This document shows, in pieces, positions 43,750-55,207 of a stretch of 64,000 nucleotides of DNA. Source of the DNA: Streptomyces toyocaensis. Its GTDB lineage: Bacteria > Actinomycetota > Actinomycetes > Streptomycetales > Streptomycetaceae. Below the pieces are notes generated by a model. The model was not told the origin of the DNA, did not search any database, and saw only the letters and a program-made list of their open reading frames with translations. How positions within the stretch are numbered: the stretch's first letter is position 1; each line of letters begins with the position of its first letter. The position numbers and the translations under genes are program-made. The stretch is from assembly GCF_000725125.1 (NCBI RefSeq), contig NZ_JFCB01000009.1, positions 124,001-188,000 on the forward strand, given 5' to 3'.

Positions 43750-44681
43750 CAGTCGGCCACCGCCGCGGCGTACATCGCCACCCACACCGCCCCGATGAGG
43801 GCGAGCGCGCGGTCGCCCAGCACCACGTCCTCGGGTTCACCGGCGGTCCCGCGGTCGGCGAAGACGGCGTAGCGCAGGACGGCGAGGACGAAGGCGACCA
43901 CCGACAGCTGCCGCCAGGGCAGCACGCTGGTGTGCGGCACCCCGCCCTCCTCAAGGGCCCACAGGCAGTAGCCGAGGACGGCGACACCGGCGGCGAGCTG
44001 CCAGACGAAGCGGAGGTAGCCGGTGGTGTACTCGGTGAGCAGCGCGCGCGTGGCGCCGGCCGTGCCGGCCATCTGCACGGCCTCGGAGTAGCGCTTGGCC
44101 GCGACCATGAACAGCGCTCCGAACCCGGTCGTGATCAGGAACCAGCGCGAGAGCGGGATGCCGAGGGCGAGCCCGCCGATCACCGCGCGCATCACGAAGC
44201 CGGTGGTGACGACGACGAGGTCGACGACGAGGACGTGCTTCAGGATGAGGCAGTACGCCAGTTGCATGCCGAGGTAGGCGGTCAGCAGCGCGGCGACCTC
44301 GGGCGGGCACAGCCGGGCCGCGAGGACCGGGGCGAGGACGCCGAGGGTGATCCCGGTGGCGTAGGCGACCGGGACGGGGACCTGGCCGGCGGCGACCGGG
44401 CGGCGGCACTTGGTGGGGTGGGCGCGGTCGGCCGCGGCGTCGCGCGCGTCGTTGACCAGGTAGACGGCGGCGGCGCAGGCGGTGAACAGGACGAAGACCA
44501 GGGCGAGCCGGGTCAGGGCGTGGGCGGAGAACAGGTCGCCTGCGGCGGCCGGGGCGGCGATCACCAGGACGTTCTTGACCCACTGCTTGGGCCGCGCGGT
44601 CATGAGCAGGCCCCTGAGGAGGCCGCCCCCGCCGGACGGTGCGGCCTGCCGTCGGTCGGGGCGCTCGCGCAGCAGGGTCAC
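43746..44681 (-). CDS. UbiA-type decaprenyl-phosphate phosphoribosyltransferase
   Basis: Membrane prenyl-phosphate transferase of about 311 residues. Typical features are RPKQWVKNVLVIAAP at the start, the aspartate motif in YLVNDARDAAADRAHPTKCRRPVAAG, and the second motif in AAKRYSEA, followed by GYLRFVW. These match the Rv3806c group, which transfers phosphoribose from PRPP to decaprenyl phosphate, the first step to polyprenyl-phosphate arabinose. GTG at 44681 overlaps the upstream PAP2 stop (GTGA), and the stop overlaps GtrA. With PAP2, DprE1 and DprE2 it completes the known pathway. Confidence 0.9.
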   Translation of the reverse strand: MTLLRERPDRRQAAPSGGGGLLRGLLMTARPKQWVKNVLVIAAPAAAGDLFSAHALTRLALVFVLFTACAAAVYLVNDARDAAADRAHPTKCRRPVAAGQVPVPVAYATGITLGVLAPVLAARLCPPEVAALLTAYLGMQLAYCLILKHVLVVDLVVVTTGFVMRAVIGGLALGIPLSRWFLITTGFGALFMVAAKRYSEAVQMAGTAGATRALLTEYTTGYLRFVWQLAAGVAVLGYCLWALEEGGVPHTSVLPWRQLSVVAFVLAVLRYAVFADRGTAGEPEDVVLGDRALALIGAVWVAMYAAAVADW

Positions 44682-45211
44682 GCGGGGCCTCCCGTCATCC
44701 AGCGGGCGCCGAGCCGGGCCGTCAGCGCGCCGAGGGCGGCGCCCGCCGCCACGTCCGAGGGGTAGTGGACGCCGGCCAGCAGACGGGAGACGCACACGGC
44801 GGCGGCCAGCGGCGGCACCGCGCGGGCGCCCAGCGCGCCGAAGGCGAAGGCGGCGGCCGTCGCCGAGGTGGCGTGCGAGCTGGGGAAGGAGTGCCGGCCG
44901 ACCGTGCCGACGAGGGGTTCGACGTGGGCGGGGCGGGGGCGGCGCACGATCCGCTTGACGCCCATGCTGACGACGTGGGCGCCCGCGGTGAGCACGGTGC
45001 CGCGCAGCCAGGCGCCGCGCCGGGGGCGGTCCGCGACGGCTCCGGCGAGACCCGCCGCGAGCCACATCGCCCCGTGCTCCCCCGCCCACGACAGGACCCG
45101 CGCGGTGGCGCCCACGCGCGGGTCCGCGCCGCACGCTCTGAGCGCGGCGACGATGCGGTGGTCGAGGGCGTGGAGACCGCGGGGGTGCGGGAGGTCGTGG
45201 TGGTCGTCCAT
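44678..45211 (-). CDS. PAP2 superfamily phosphatase (phosphoribosyl-lipid phosphatase-like)
   Basis: Membrane phosphatase, about 177 residues. The three PAP2 motifs are clear: KRIVRRPRP, PSSHA and SRLLAGVHYPSD. In mycobacteria Rv3807c, next to UbiA, is thought to remove the 5-phosphate from decaprenyl-phosphoryl-5-phosphoribose. The position here, directly coupled to UbiA, fits that reaction. The start is ambiguous: ATG at 45211 begins MDDHHD, and ATG at 45271 has a better ribosome site (GGGTGATT). It is divergent from dprE1 and shares its promoter region. Confidence 0.88.
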   Translation of the reverse strand: MDDHHDLPHPRGLHALDHRIVAALRACGADPRVGATARVLSWAGEHGAMWLAAGLAGAVADRPRRGAWLRGTVLTAGAHVVSMGVKRIVRRPRPAHVEPLVGTVGRHSFPSSHATSATAAAFAFGALGARAVPPLAAAVCVSRLLAGVHYPSDVAAGAALGALTARLGARWMTGGPA

Positions 45212-45344
45212 GTGGACCCACTGTTCACCCCCGGCGGGCCGGAAATCCGCCGCTTTGGAGCGACATCCCATTAATCACCCGTTTCGGGGACGGGAGTGAC
45301 GTTTCACATCTGATGATTCGCATAAGGGCGATACGGTCGCGGTC

Positions 45345-46700
45345 ATGCCTGCCGACACCGTTTCCGTCACGGGGTGGGGCCGCACGGCGCCCACCGCCGC
45401 CCGGCTGATCCGCCCACGGACGTACGAGGAGGCCGCCCTGGCCGTCCGGGAGTGCGGCTCCCGCGGGGGCATCGCGCGGGGCCTGGGACGGGCGTACGGG
45501 GACGCGGCGCAGAACGCGGGCGGCGCGGTGCTCGACATGACGGGCCTGGACCGGGTCCACGCGATCGACGCCGGCGGCGGGACGGTGCTGTGCGACGCGG
45601 GGGTCTCCCTGCACCGGCTGATGGAGGTGCTGCTGCCGCTCGGCTGGTTCGTGCCGGTGACGCCCGGCACGCGGTACGTGACGGTCGGCGGGGCGATCGG
45701 CGCCGACATCCACGGCAAGAACCACCACGTGTCCGGCTCCTTCTCCCGTCATGTGCTGTCCTTCGAACTGCTCACGGCCGACGGGCGGCTCGTCACGGTG
45801 GTGCCGGGCACGCCGCTGTTCGAGGCGACCGCCGGCGGCATGGGCCTGACCGGGGTGGTCCTCACCGCGACGATCCGGCTCCAGCAGGTCGAGACCTCCC
45901 TGATGTCGGTCGACACCGAACGCGCGACCGACCTCGACGACCTGATGGCCCGCCTCACCGCCACCGACCACCGCTACCGGTACTCGGTCGCCTGGATCGA
46001 TCTGCTGGCCCGTGGCCGCTCCACCGGCCGGGCGGTGCTCACGCGGGGCGACCACGCGCCCCTGGACGCGCTGCCCCGCGGCACCCGCGCGCGCAGGGAG
46101 CCCCTGTCCTTCCGCACCTCGCGTCTCCCGGCCGCCCCCGCCTTCGTCCCCGAGGGCCTGCTCAGCCGCACCACCGTGGGGCTGTTCAACGAGTTCTGGT
46201 ACCGCAGGGCGCCCCGCGCCCGGACCGGGCAGCTCCAGCGGATCCCGGCCTTCTTCCACCCCCTGGACGGCGTGCCGCACTGGAACCGGGTCTACGGGCG
46301 GGGTGGCTTCGTGCAGTACCAGTTCGTCGTCGGGCACGGGAGGGAGGACGCGCTGCGCCGGATCGTGCGCCGGATCTCCGCACGGCGCTGCCCGTCCTTC
46401 CTGGCCGTCCTCAAACGCTTCGGCGAGGCCGACCCGGGCTGGCTGTCCTTCCCCGTGCCGGGCTGGACCCTGGCCCTGGACGTCCCGGCGTCGCTGCCCG
46501 GCCTCAGCGGCTTCCTCGACGAGCTCGACGAGGAGGTGGCCGGGGCGGGCGGGCGCGTCTACCTCGCCAAGGACTCCCGGCTGCGCCCGGAACTGCTCGC
46601 CGTCATGTACCCCCGCCTGGGCGACTTCCGCGCGCTGCGCGCCGAACTGGATCCGCGCGGGGTGTTCACCTCCGACCTGTCCCGCAGGCTCCACCTCTGA
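45345..46700 (+). CDS. dprE1: Decaprenylphosphoryl-beta-D-ribose 2'-oxidase-like FAD enzyme (DprE1)
   Basis: Oxidises polyprenyl-phosphoryl-ribose to the 2-keto intermediate. 451 residues: a VAO-type FAD domain with GIARGLGRAYGDAAQN, TPGTRYVTVGGAIGADIHGKNHH and GGMGLTGVV, then the substrate domain with KRFGEADPGWLSFPVPGWTLALD, and the catalytic Lys in VYLAKDSRL (K418 of the M. tuberculosis enzyme). The C-terminus DPRGVFTSDLSRRLHL is characteristic. The residue matching Cys387, attacked by benzothiazinones in M. tuberculosis (GWNIC), is Ala at about position 377 here. ATG at 45345. dprE2 follows 32 nt downstream. Confidence 0.93.
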   Translation: MPADTVSVTGWGRTAPTAARLIRPRTYEEAALAVRECGSRGGIARGLGRAYGDAAQNAGGAVLDMTGLDRVHAIDAGGGTVLCDAGVSLHRLMEVLLPLGWFVPVTPGTRYVTVGGAIGADIHGKNHHVSGSFSRHVLSFELLTADGRLVTVVPGTPLFEATAGGMGLTGVVLTATIRLQQVETSLMSVDTERATDLDDLMARLTATDHRYRYSVAWIDLLARGRSTGRAVLTRGDHAPLDALPRGTRARREPLSFRTSRLPAAPAFVPEGLLSRTTVGLFNEFWYRRAPRARTGQLQRIPAFFHPLDGVPHWNRVYGRGGFVQYQFVVGHGREDALRRIVRRISARRCPSFLAVLKRFGEADPGWLSFPVPGWTLALDVPASLPGLSGFLDELDEEVAGAGGRVYLAKDSRLRPELLAVMYPRLGDFRALRAELDPRGVFTSDLSRRLHL

Positions 46701-46732
46701 AACCGTCGACCCCGGCCCCCTGAGGAGCTGTC

Positions 46733-47488
46733 GTGAAGGACGCCTTCGGCCTCCCCCAGTCCCTGCTCGTCCTCGGCGGTACGTCCGAGATCGCGCTGGC
46801 CACCGCGCGGCGGCTGATCGCCCGCCGCACCCGCGCGGTGTGGCTGGCCGGCCGCCCCTCCCCGGGGCTGGACGAGGCCGCCGAGCAGCTGCGCGGTCTC
46901 GGCGCCGAGGTCCGCACCGTCGCCTTCGACGCGCTCGATCCCGCCGCCCACGAGGAGGCGCTCGGCAAGGTCTTCGCCGAGGGCGACGTCGACCTGGTGC
47001 TGCTCGCCTTCGGCACGCTGGGCGACCAGGCCCACGACGAGCGGGACCCGGAGGCCGCGGTACGGGTCGCGCAGACCAACTACACCGGCGCGGTCTCGGC
47101 GGGCCTGGTGTGCGCGGGCGCGCTCCAGGCGCAGGGGCACGGCTCGCTGGTGGTGCTGTCCTCGGTGGCGGGCGAGCGGGCCCGCCGCGCGAACTTCATC
47201 TACGGCTCCAGCAAGGCCGGCCTTGACGCCTTCGCCCAGGGGCTCGGCGACGCGCTGTACGGCACGGGCGTGCACGTCATGGTGGTACGCCCCGGCTTCG
47301 TCCGTACGCGGATGACGGCCGGGCTGCCCGAAGCGCCGCTGGCCACCACCCCCGAGGCGGTCGCGGCGGCCGTGGAGCTGGGGCTGCGGCGCCGCGCGGA
47401 GACGGTCTGGGTGCCGGGGGCGCTGCGGGTGGTGATGTCGGCGCTGCGGCACCTCCCGCGCGCGGTGTTCCGACGGCTGCCGGTCTGA
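46733..47488 (+). CDS. dprE2: Decaprenylphosphoryl-2-keto-beta-D-erythro-pentose reductase-like SDR (DprE2)
   Basis: Short-chain dehydrogenase of 251 residues, predicted to reduce the DprE1 product to polyprenyl-phosphoryl-arabinose with a nicotinamide cofactor. Features are the dinucleotide motif LVLGGTSEIALATARRL, LLAFGTLGDQ, VVLSSVAGERARRANFIYGSSKAG with the Tyr and Lys of the active site, and VRPGFVRTRMTAG. GTG at 46733 has GAGGAG upstream. It is co-transcribed with dprE1. Confidence 0.92.
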   Translation: MKDAFGLPQSLLVLGGTSEIALATARRLIARRTRAVWLAGRPSPGLDEAAEQLRGLGAEVRTVAFDALDPAAHEEALGKVFAEGDVDLVLLAFGTLGDQAHDERDPEAAVRVAQTNYTGAVSAGLVCAGALQAQGHGSLVVLSSVAGERARRANFIYGSSKAGLDAFAQGLGDALYGTGVHVMVVRPGFVRTRMTAGLPEAPLATTPEAVAAAVELGLRRRAETVWVPGALRVVMSALRHLPRAVFRRLPV

Positions 47489-47516
47489 GCGCCGGCGCCG
47501 GTGTCCGGAGGGTGTC

Positions 47517-48095
47517 TCAGTGGGCGGAGACGGATCCGCGGTCCACGCTGCCGGCCTGCGGGGGCACCACCACGGAACCGAAGGGGAACTCGCGCAGCTT
47601 GCGCCACACCCCGTCGGCGCCCTGCTCGTAGAGGGCGAAGCCCGTGCACGGCCACGCGGCCTCGTAGCCGGCGAGCTCCTCGAAGGCGCGGTCCATGGCC
47701 GCCTCCTCGATGCCGTGCGCCACGGTGACGTGCGGGTGGTACGGGAACTGCAGCTCGCGGGCGACCGGCCCGGAGGCGTCCCGGACCTGCCTCTGCAGCC
47801 AGGTGCACGCCTCACCGCCCTCGACGACCCGGACGTACACCACCGGCGACAGCGGACGGAAGGTGCCGGTGCCCGACAGCCGCATCGGGAACGGCCGGCC
47901 CGCCGTGGCGACCTCGCTCAGGTGCGCCTCGACGGCGGGCAGGTCGACGTCCTCGATCTCGGTCGGCGGCAGCAGGGTGACGTGGGTGGGGATGCCATGA
48001 GCCGCGGCGTCGCCGAAGCCCGCGCGCAGCTGCTGAAGCCGGCTGCCGTGAGGCTCCGGGACCGCGATCGACACACCGATCGTTACGGTCCCCAC
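47517..48095 (-). CDS. 2'-5' RNA ligase family (2H phosphoesterase)
   Basis: A 192-residue 2H phosphoesterase. The two H-x-T-h motifs are HVTLLPP (about residue 38) and HVTVAHG (about residue 128). The family includes RNA 2',3'-cyclic phosphodiesterases and 2'-5' ligases; here the substrate is unknown. GTG at 48095 has AGGAGA about 6 nt upstream. It converges on dprE2 with 28 nt between stop codons, and lies downstream of trpS on the opposite flank. Confidence 0.88.
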   Translation of the reverse strand: MGTVTIGVSIAVPEPHGSRLQQLRAGFGDAAAHGIPTHVTLLPPTEIEDVDLPAVEAHLSEVATAGRPFPMRLSGTGTFRPLSPVVYVRVVEGGEACTWLQRQVRDASGPVARELQFPYHPHVTVAHGIEEAAMDRAFEELAGYEAAWPCTGFALYEQGADGVWRKLREFPFGSVVVPPQAGSVDRGSVSAH

Positions 48096-48282
48096 GTCGT
48101 CTCCTGTCGTAGTGGTGGTGAAGCGCGGTGGTGAAACTGCGGTGAGCACCCGGTGACCGCCGAAACGGTCACCCGGATATCGACTGTACGACCACGACCC
48201 GGATGCGGGCAGGCGCAACCGGAGTGATGTGCAGCGCTGTGCGGTGGTACGGATCCCGGCCGGGGGCCGGTTCAGCGCCGGT

Positions 48283-51081
<2,799 letters not shown>

Positions 51082-51090
51082 TCAGCGTTC

Positions 51091-51188
51091 ACGGTACGGC
51101 CCAGGCGCACGGCACAGTTTCCGGACCGCGGGGTCCGGGGCCGCTTCCCGATGGTTGCTCCCATCCCAGCGCGCCAGTCACGGCCCAC
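51091..51188 (-). promoter_or_regulatory. ZTP (pfl) riboswitch in the glyA leader
   Basis: Read on the minus strand the leader contains the conserved 5' element GGCCGTGACTGGCG (about 51187-51174), GAGCAACCATCGGGAAGCGG (51160-51141), a variable hairpin CCGGACC/GGTCCGG (51137-51121) and the 3' element GTGCGCCTGGGC (51110-51099). These match, in order and spacing, the pfl motif that senses ZTP/ZMP, which accumulate when 10-formyl-tetrahydrofolate runs low. The usual actinobacterial and proteobacterial targets include glyA, as here. About 30 nt separate the aptamer from the GGAGG ribosome site, which suggests control of translation initiation or a short terminator switch. Confidence 0.88.
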
Positions 51189-51271
51189 GGCCAGGCTACC
51201 GGGTGGCACGCAGTGCCATGGGGAGGCGTCCATCATGCGGGCGACGGCGTCCGCCCGCGGGGCACCAGGAC

Positions 51272-52456
51272 CTAGAGGATCACATGGGGCAGGAAGCGGG
51301 CGTACTCGTCCGTCACCAGGCCCGAGGACTCACGGATGCCGAGGCCCGCCGACTCGTTCTCCACCACCCAGGCGCCGAGGACGACGTGGTTGCCGTCGAA
51401 GTCCGGGAGGGGGGCGAGCTGCTGGTAGCAGCAGGGCTCGTCGCGCAGCACGGGGGCGGCACCCGCCTCGTGGAGGGTCACGCCGGCGCCTTCACGGCCC
51501 AGCAGCGGCTTGGCGACGTAGCCGGTGGTGCCGGCCAGTTCCCGGGGACCGTCGAGGTAGGCGGGCAGCAGGTGGGGGTGACCGGGGTGGAGCTCCCAGA
51601 GGATCGCCAGCAGCGCCTTGTTGCTGAGGAGCATCTTCCACGCGGGTTCGATCCACAGGGTGGAGCCGGTGCCTCCGCCGTTGTCGAGCGTGTCGAGGAC
51701 GTGGCCGGCGAAGCGGTCGGTGGTCAGCCACTCCCAGGGGTACAGCTTGAAGATGCTGCGGATGAACCGGAGTCTGTTGTCCACGAAGCGGCGGGAGAGG
51801 CGGTCCCAGCCGATCTCCTCCACGGAGATCCAGTCGGTCTGCAGTCCGGCCTGCTCGGCGGTCTCCTTGAGGTAGGCGACGGTCATGAGGTCCTCGCCGA
51901 GCTCGTCGGCGGAGGAATGGGCGAAGTACAGGGGGCTGCCCGGCGGGAGGAGGGCGGCCTGCTTCTTCCAGGCGTCGACGAGGCGTTCGTGCAGGGAGTT
52001 CCACTGGTCGGCGCCGGGGAAGCGCTCCTCCATCCAGAACCACTGGGGCGAGGCGGCCTCGACCAGGGACGTCGGAGTGTCGGCGTTGTACTCCAGCAGC
52101 TTCGCGGGCCCCGTCCCGTCGTAGCGGAGGTCGAAGCGGCCGTAGACGGAGGGGAGTTCGTCGCGTCGGCGCCAGGCCTCGGCGACCGCGCGGGCGATCC
52201 GCGGGTCGGTGATGCCGAGGTCGGCGAACCGGTCGGCGGTGACGATGTGCTCGGCCGCCGCGAGGCACATGCGGTGCAGTTCCTCGACGACCTCCTCCAG
52301 CGCCTCGACCTCGTCCAGGCCGAAGACGTAGTAGGCGCTCTCGTCCCAGTAGGGGCGCAGGGAGTCGTCCGGGTAGCGGGTGAGGGGGTAGATGAGCCCC
52401 TGTTCCTCGACCGTCTCCTGCCAGCCGGGGCGGGGCTCGATGGTGCGCCGTTCCAT
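51272..52456 (-). CDS. Glutathionylspermidine synthase-like ATP-grasp ligase
   Basis: A 394-residue protein of the GspS pre-ATP-grasp family (PF03738), forming an amide or peptide bond with ATP. Recognisable parts: [62 protein letters not shown] [17 protein letters not shown] (nucleotide loop) and the C-terminal [20 protein letters not shown]. It resembles E. coli YgiC/YjfC, which lack the amidase half of GspS; the true substrate is unknown and Streptomyces does not make glutathione. It starts at ATG 52456, 7 nt after a small lipoprotein gene. Confidence 0.9.
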   Translation of the reverse strand: MERRTIEPRPGWQETVEEQGLIYPLTRYPDDSLRPYWDESAYYVFGLDEVEALEEVVEELHRMCLAAAEHIVTADRFADLGITDPRIARAVAEAWRRRDELPSVYGRFDLRYDGTGPAKLLEYNADTPTSLVEAASPQWFWMEERFPGADQWNSLHERLVDAWKKQAALLPPGSPLYFAHSSADELGEDLMTVAYLKETAEQAGLQTDWISVEEIGWDRLSRRFVDNRLRFIRSIFKLYPWEWLTTDRFAGHVLDTLDNGGGTGSTLWIEPAWKMLLSNKALLAILWELHPGHPHLLPAYLDGPRELAGTTGYVAKPLLGREGAGVTLHEAGAAPVLRDEPCCYQQLAPLPDFDGNHVVLGAWVVENESAGLGIRESSGLVTDEYARFLPHVIL

Positions 52457-52463
52457 GAGCCGC

Positions 52464-52781
52464 TCAGCCGCCGCCGCTGCCGGAGCCCGAGCAGCCGAAG
52501 CCGCCCCGGTCGACGGCCTCGCTGCGGCTGAAGGTCCCGTCGTCGGCGTAACCGGCGCGGACGTCCGCGTCGTAGTACCAGTCGGCGTCGACGCGGGAAC
52601 CGGAGGAGGACGCGCAGTTCTTGTCGGCGACGAGCTTGTAGCCGTTGAGGTAGTCGTAGCTGTCCCGGTCCACGCACCGGCGGTCCGGATCCGACCCGCA
52701 GGAGGTCAGCGCCGCCGCGAGAACCCCCATCCCGCCCAGCACCACCGTGCTGGACCGCACCCGCCGTCGTGACTCCGCCAT
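52464..52781 (-). CDS. Cysteine-containing small lipoprotein, partner of the GspS-like ligase
   Basis: A 105-residue exported lipoprotein: RR-containing signal peptide, lipobox LTSC, then a short mature part with Cys residues in RRCVDRDSYDYLNGYKL, KNCASSSG and GGFGCSGSGSGGG, and a Gly/Ser tail. E. coli ygiB-ygiC and yjfM-yjfC have the same pairing of a small envelope protein (DUF1190) with a GspS-like ligase, so this is probably the functional equivalent, though I cannot show homology by eye. The 7-nt spacing to the ligase gene indicates an operon. ATG at 52781 with a weak G-rich site. Confidence 0.8.
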   Translation of the reverse strand: MAESRRRVRSSTVVLGGMGVLAAALTSCGSDPDRRCVDRDSYDYLNGYKLVADKNCASSSGSRVDADWYYDADVRAGYADDGTFSRSEAVDRGGFGCSGSGSGGG

Positions 52782-52987
52782 GACTCCCCCTCACACCGCC
52801 TGCGACTGCCCGCCGGGTCCTCGGTTCACTTCCCGGCTCGCGGCGGACAGCCTAGAGACCGGCCGCGCGCCACGCACAGGAGCCCCCCGCTCCTGGTCTC
52901 CGATCCCCCGCCGTTTCGCCCCCCTTTCAGGATGTCTGGGGCGCTTCCGCGGGGCGTGACGCGCGGTCCGGGGCGCCGGTCGTCGTC

Positions 52988-53632
52988 TCATCTCCGCCAG
53001 AACAGGTGGTGCGTCACGCCGCTCGGGCTCGGTACGACCTCGAGGTGGAAGCGGTCGAGCAGTTCGTCGGGCGACTTCCAGAGGCGGAGACCGGAGCCGA
53101 GCTCCACCGGCGAGACCGCCACGTGCATCGTGTCGACCAGGTCGGCGTCGAGGAACTGCCGGACGGTCGTGACCCCGCCGCCGAGCCGGACGTCCTTGCC
53201 GCCCGCCGCCTCCCGCGCCCGGTCCAGGACCGCGGCCGGGCTGCCCTCCACGAAGTGGAACGTGGTGTCGGAGAGCGTGATCGACGGGCGCGGGTGGTGG
53301 GTCATCACGAACACGGAGGTGCGGAACGGGGGCTCGTCACCCCACCAGCCGCGCCACTGGTGGTCCCGCCAGGGCCCCCGCTGGGGGCCGAACTTGTTGC
53401 GGCCCATGATCTCGGCACCGATGCCGCGTGCGAAGTCCCGGGTGAAGTAGTCGTCGAGGCCGCGGCTGCCCCCGGGGTCGGTGCGCATGGGCCAGCTCGC
53501 CGTGGCGCCGGCCCAGGCGAACAGCCGTTCGGGGTGGACGTGGCCGAACGGCCTCTCCAGGGTCTGGTGCTCACCGGCACCGATCCCGTCACTCGAGACG
53601 CAGAAGTTCATCACTCTCAGGAGCTGATCCAT
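52988..53632 (-). CDS. Dihydrofolate reductase family (RibD C-terminal domain) protein
   Basis: A 214-residue NADPH-dependent reductase-like protein. It starts MDQLLRVMNFCVSSDGIGAG, has the conserved EIMGRNKFGP and VFVMTHHPRPS, and ends with the cofactor segment DVRLGGGVTTVRQFLDADLVDTMHVAVSP, the pattern of the RibD_C family. Substrate unknown. ATG at 53632 with GGGGAG upstream. It is 128 nt downstream of a MocR-type regulator in the same direction. Confidence 0.88.
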   Translation of the reverse strand: MDQLLRVMNFCVSSDGIGAGEHQTLERPFGHVHPERLFAWAGATASWPMRTDPGGSRGLDDYFTRDFARGIGAEIMGRNKFGPQRGPWRDHQWRGWWGDEPPFRTSVFVMTHHPRPSITLSDTTFHFVEGSPAAVLDRAREAAGGKDVRLGGGVTTVRQFLDADLVDTMHVAVSPVELGSGLRLWKSPDELLDRFHLEVVPSPSGVTHHLFWRR

Positions 53633-53760
53633 CTCTTCTCCCCTTCCTCGGGCGCTGGCGCGTCCCTCGTGTACGACGCGTTCCACACAAGGGCGTCGAA
53701 CGGGACGTGGCCGGATCGACAGCGGCCCGGAGGTTTTCTCCGGTGTCCTGCGGCCGCCTC

Positions 53761-55161
53761 CTACGGCAGCGCCCTGCACAGGGCCTCGAGCGTGCCCGTC
53801 CAGGCGTGGTCCGGCGGGGTCGCGTAGCCGACCACCAGGGCGTCCCCCGGGGTCGTGTCGGCGGCGGGATGGCGGAAGCGGGAGAGGCCGAGGACGGCGA
53901 GGCCCTGCCAGGTGGCGGCCTGGACCACGGACCGCTCGGTGCCGGGCGGGAGTCGCAGAACGGCGTGCAGGCCGGCCGCGATGCCGGTCACGCGGACGTC
54001 GGGTGCCCGTTCGGCGAGGGCGCGGACCAGGGCGTCGCGGCGGCGGCGGTAGCGCAGCCGGGCGGAGCGGACGTGACGGTCGTAGGCGCCGGAGGTGAGG
54101 AACTCGGCGAGCGCGAGCTGTTCGACGACGCCGACCGAGCGGCCGCCGCCCCGGTCGACGACGTCCGGGACCAGCGAGGGGGGCACGACCATCCAGCCCA
54201 GGCGCAGGCCCGGGGCGAGGGACTTGCTGGCCGTGCCCAGGTGGACGACGTGGTCGGGGTCGAGGTCCTGGAGCGCGCCGACGGACTGGCGGTCGTAGCG
54301 GAACTCGCCGTCGTAGTCGTCCTCCAGGATCAGCCCGCCCGTGCGGCGGGCCCAGTCGACCACGGCGGCACGGCGCTCGGGGCGCAGGGCGCCGCCCAGG
54401 GGGAACTGGTGGGCGGGGCTGAGCAGCACCGCGTCCGCGTCGCCCGGGTCCTGGGCGCGGGTGCCGGAGGCGTCGTACGGAAGCGGCGTGGTCCGCAGCC
54501 CGGCACGGGTCGCCAGGTCCCAGTGGACGTCGAGGCCGTGGGACTCCACGGCGAGGGTCCGGGCGCCGCGGGCCCGCAGGATCTCGCAGAGGAGGTGCAG
54601 ACCGTGGGAGAAGCCGGCGCACACGACGAGGCGTTCGGGGTCGGCGCGCACGCCCCGGACACGCGCCAGGTAGTCCGCGAGCGCGACGCGCAGTTCGGGG
54701 CGGCCACGGGGATCGCCGTAGCCGAAGGCGTCGTGCGGAGCGGTGGCGAGGGCGCGGCGGGTGGCCTTGAGCCATTCGGCGCGGGGGAAGGAGGCGAGGT
54801 CGGGCGTGCCGGGGACGAGGCTGTACGGGAGCCGGCCCGGGACCCGGCGGGGAGGGGAAGGGGCGGCCGGCGGGCCGGGTACCGCGCGCTCGGCGACGCG
54901 GGTGCCGGAGCCCTGCCGGGCGGTGAGCCAGCCTTCGGCGACCAGGTCGGCGTACGCGTCGGCGACGGTGTTGCGGGCGATGCCCAGGTCGCCGGCGAGG
55001 GAACGGGAGGAGGGCAGCCGGGTGCCCGGGGAGAGCCGGCCGGTGCGGACGGCCTCGCGCAGGGCGTCGGTCAGACCGCGGCGCAGGCCGGGGCCGGCCG
55101 GGTCGAGATGGAGGTCGATGCCCTGCAGGTCGCCGCGTGAAGTGGCCCAGCGTTCCGCCAT
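53761..55161 (-). CDS. MocR/PdxR-type GntR regulator with aminotransferase domain
   Basis: A 466-residue transcription factor. The N-terminal winged helix covers about residues 20-90 (LTDALREAVRTGRLSPGTRLPSSRSLAGDLGIARNTVADAY). The C-terminal class I aminotransferase-like domain binds PLP through Lys in VHLGTASKSLAPGLRLGW; DDYDGEFRYDR is another hallmark. Such proteins respond to PLP or amino-group ligands. ATG at 55161, only 46 nt from the divergent AhpD-like gene, so that gene is the obvious candidate target. Confidence 0.93.
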   Translation of the reverse strand: MAERWATSRGDLQGIDLHLDPAGPGLRRGLTDALREAVRTGRLSPGTRLPSSRSLAGDLGIARNTVADAYADLVAEGWLTARQGSGTRVAERAVPGPPAAPSPPRRVPGRLPYSLVPGTPDLASFPRAEWLKATRRALATAPHDAFGYGDPRGRPELRVALADYLARVRGVRADPERLVVCAGFSHGLHLLCEILRARGARTLAVESHGLDVHWDLATRAGLRTTPLPYDASGTRAQDPGDADAVLLSPAHQFPLGGALRPERRAAVVDWARRTGGLILEDDYDGEFRYDRQSVGALQDLDPDHVVHLGTASKSLAPGLRLGWMVVPPSLVPDVVDRGGGRSVGVVEQLALAEFLTSGAYDRHVRSARLRYRRRRDALVRALAERAPDVRVTGIAAGLHAVLRLPPGTERSVVQAATWQGLAVLGLSRFRHPAADTTPGDALVVGYATPPDHAWTGTLEALCRALP

Positions 55162-55207
55162 GGAAGTGGACCATACCCCTGGGCTGCCTCGCTCCTAGGG
55201 TCGAGGC

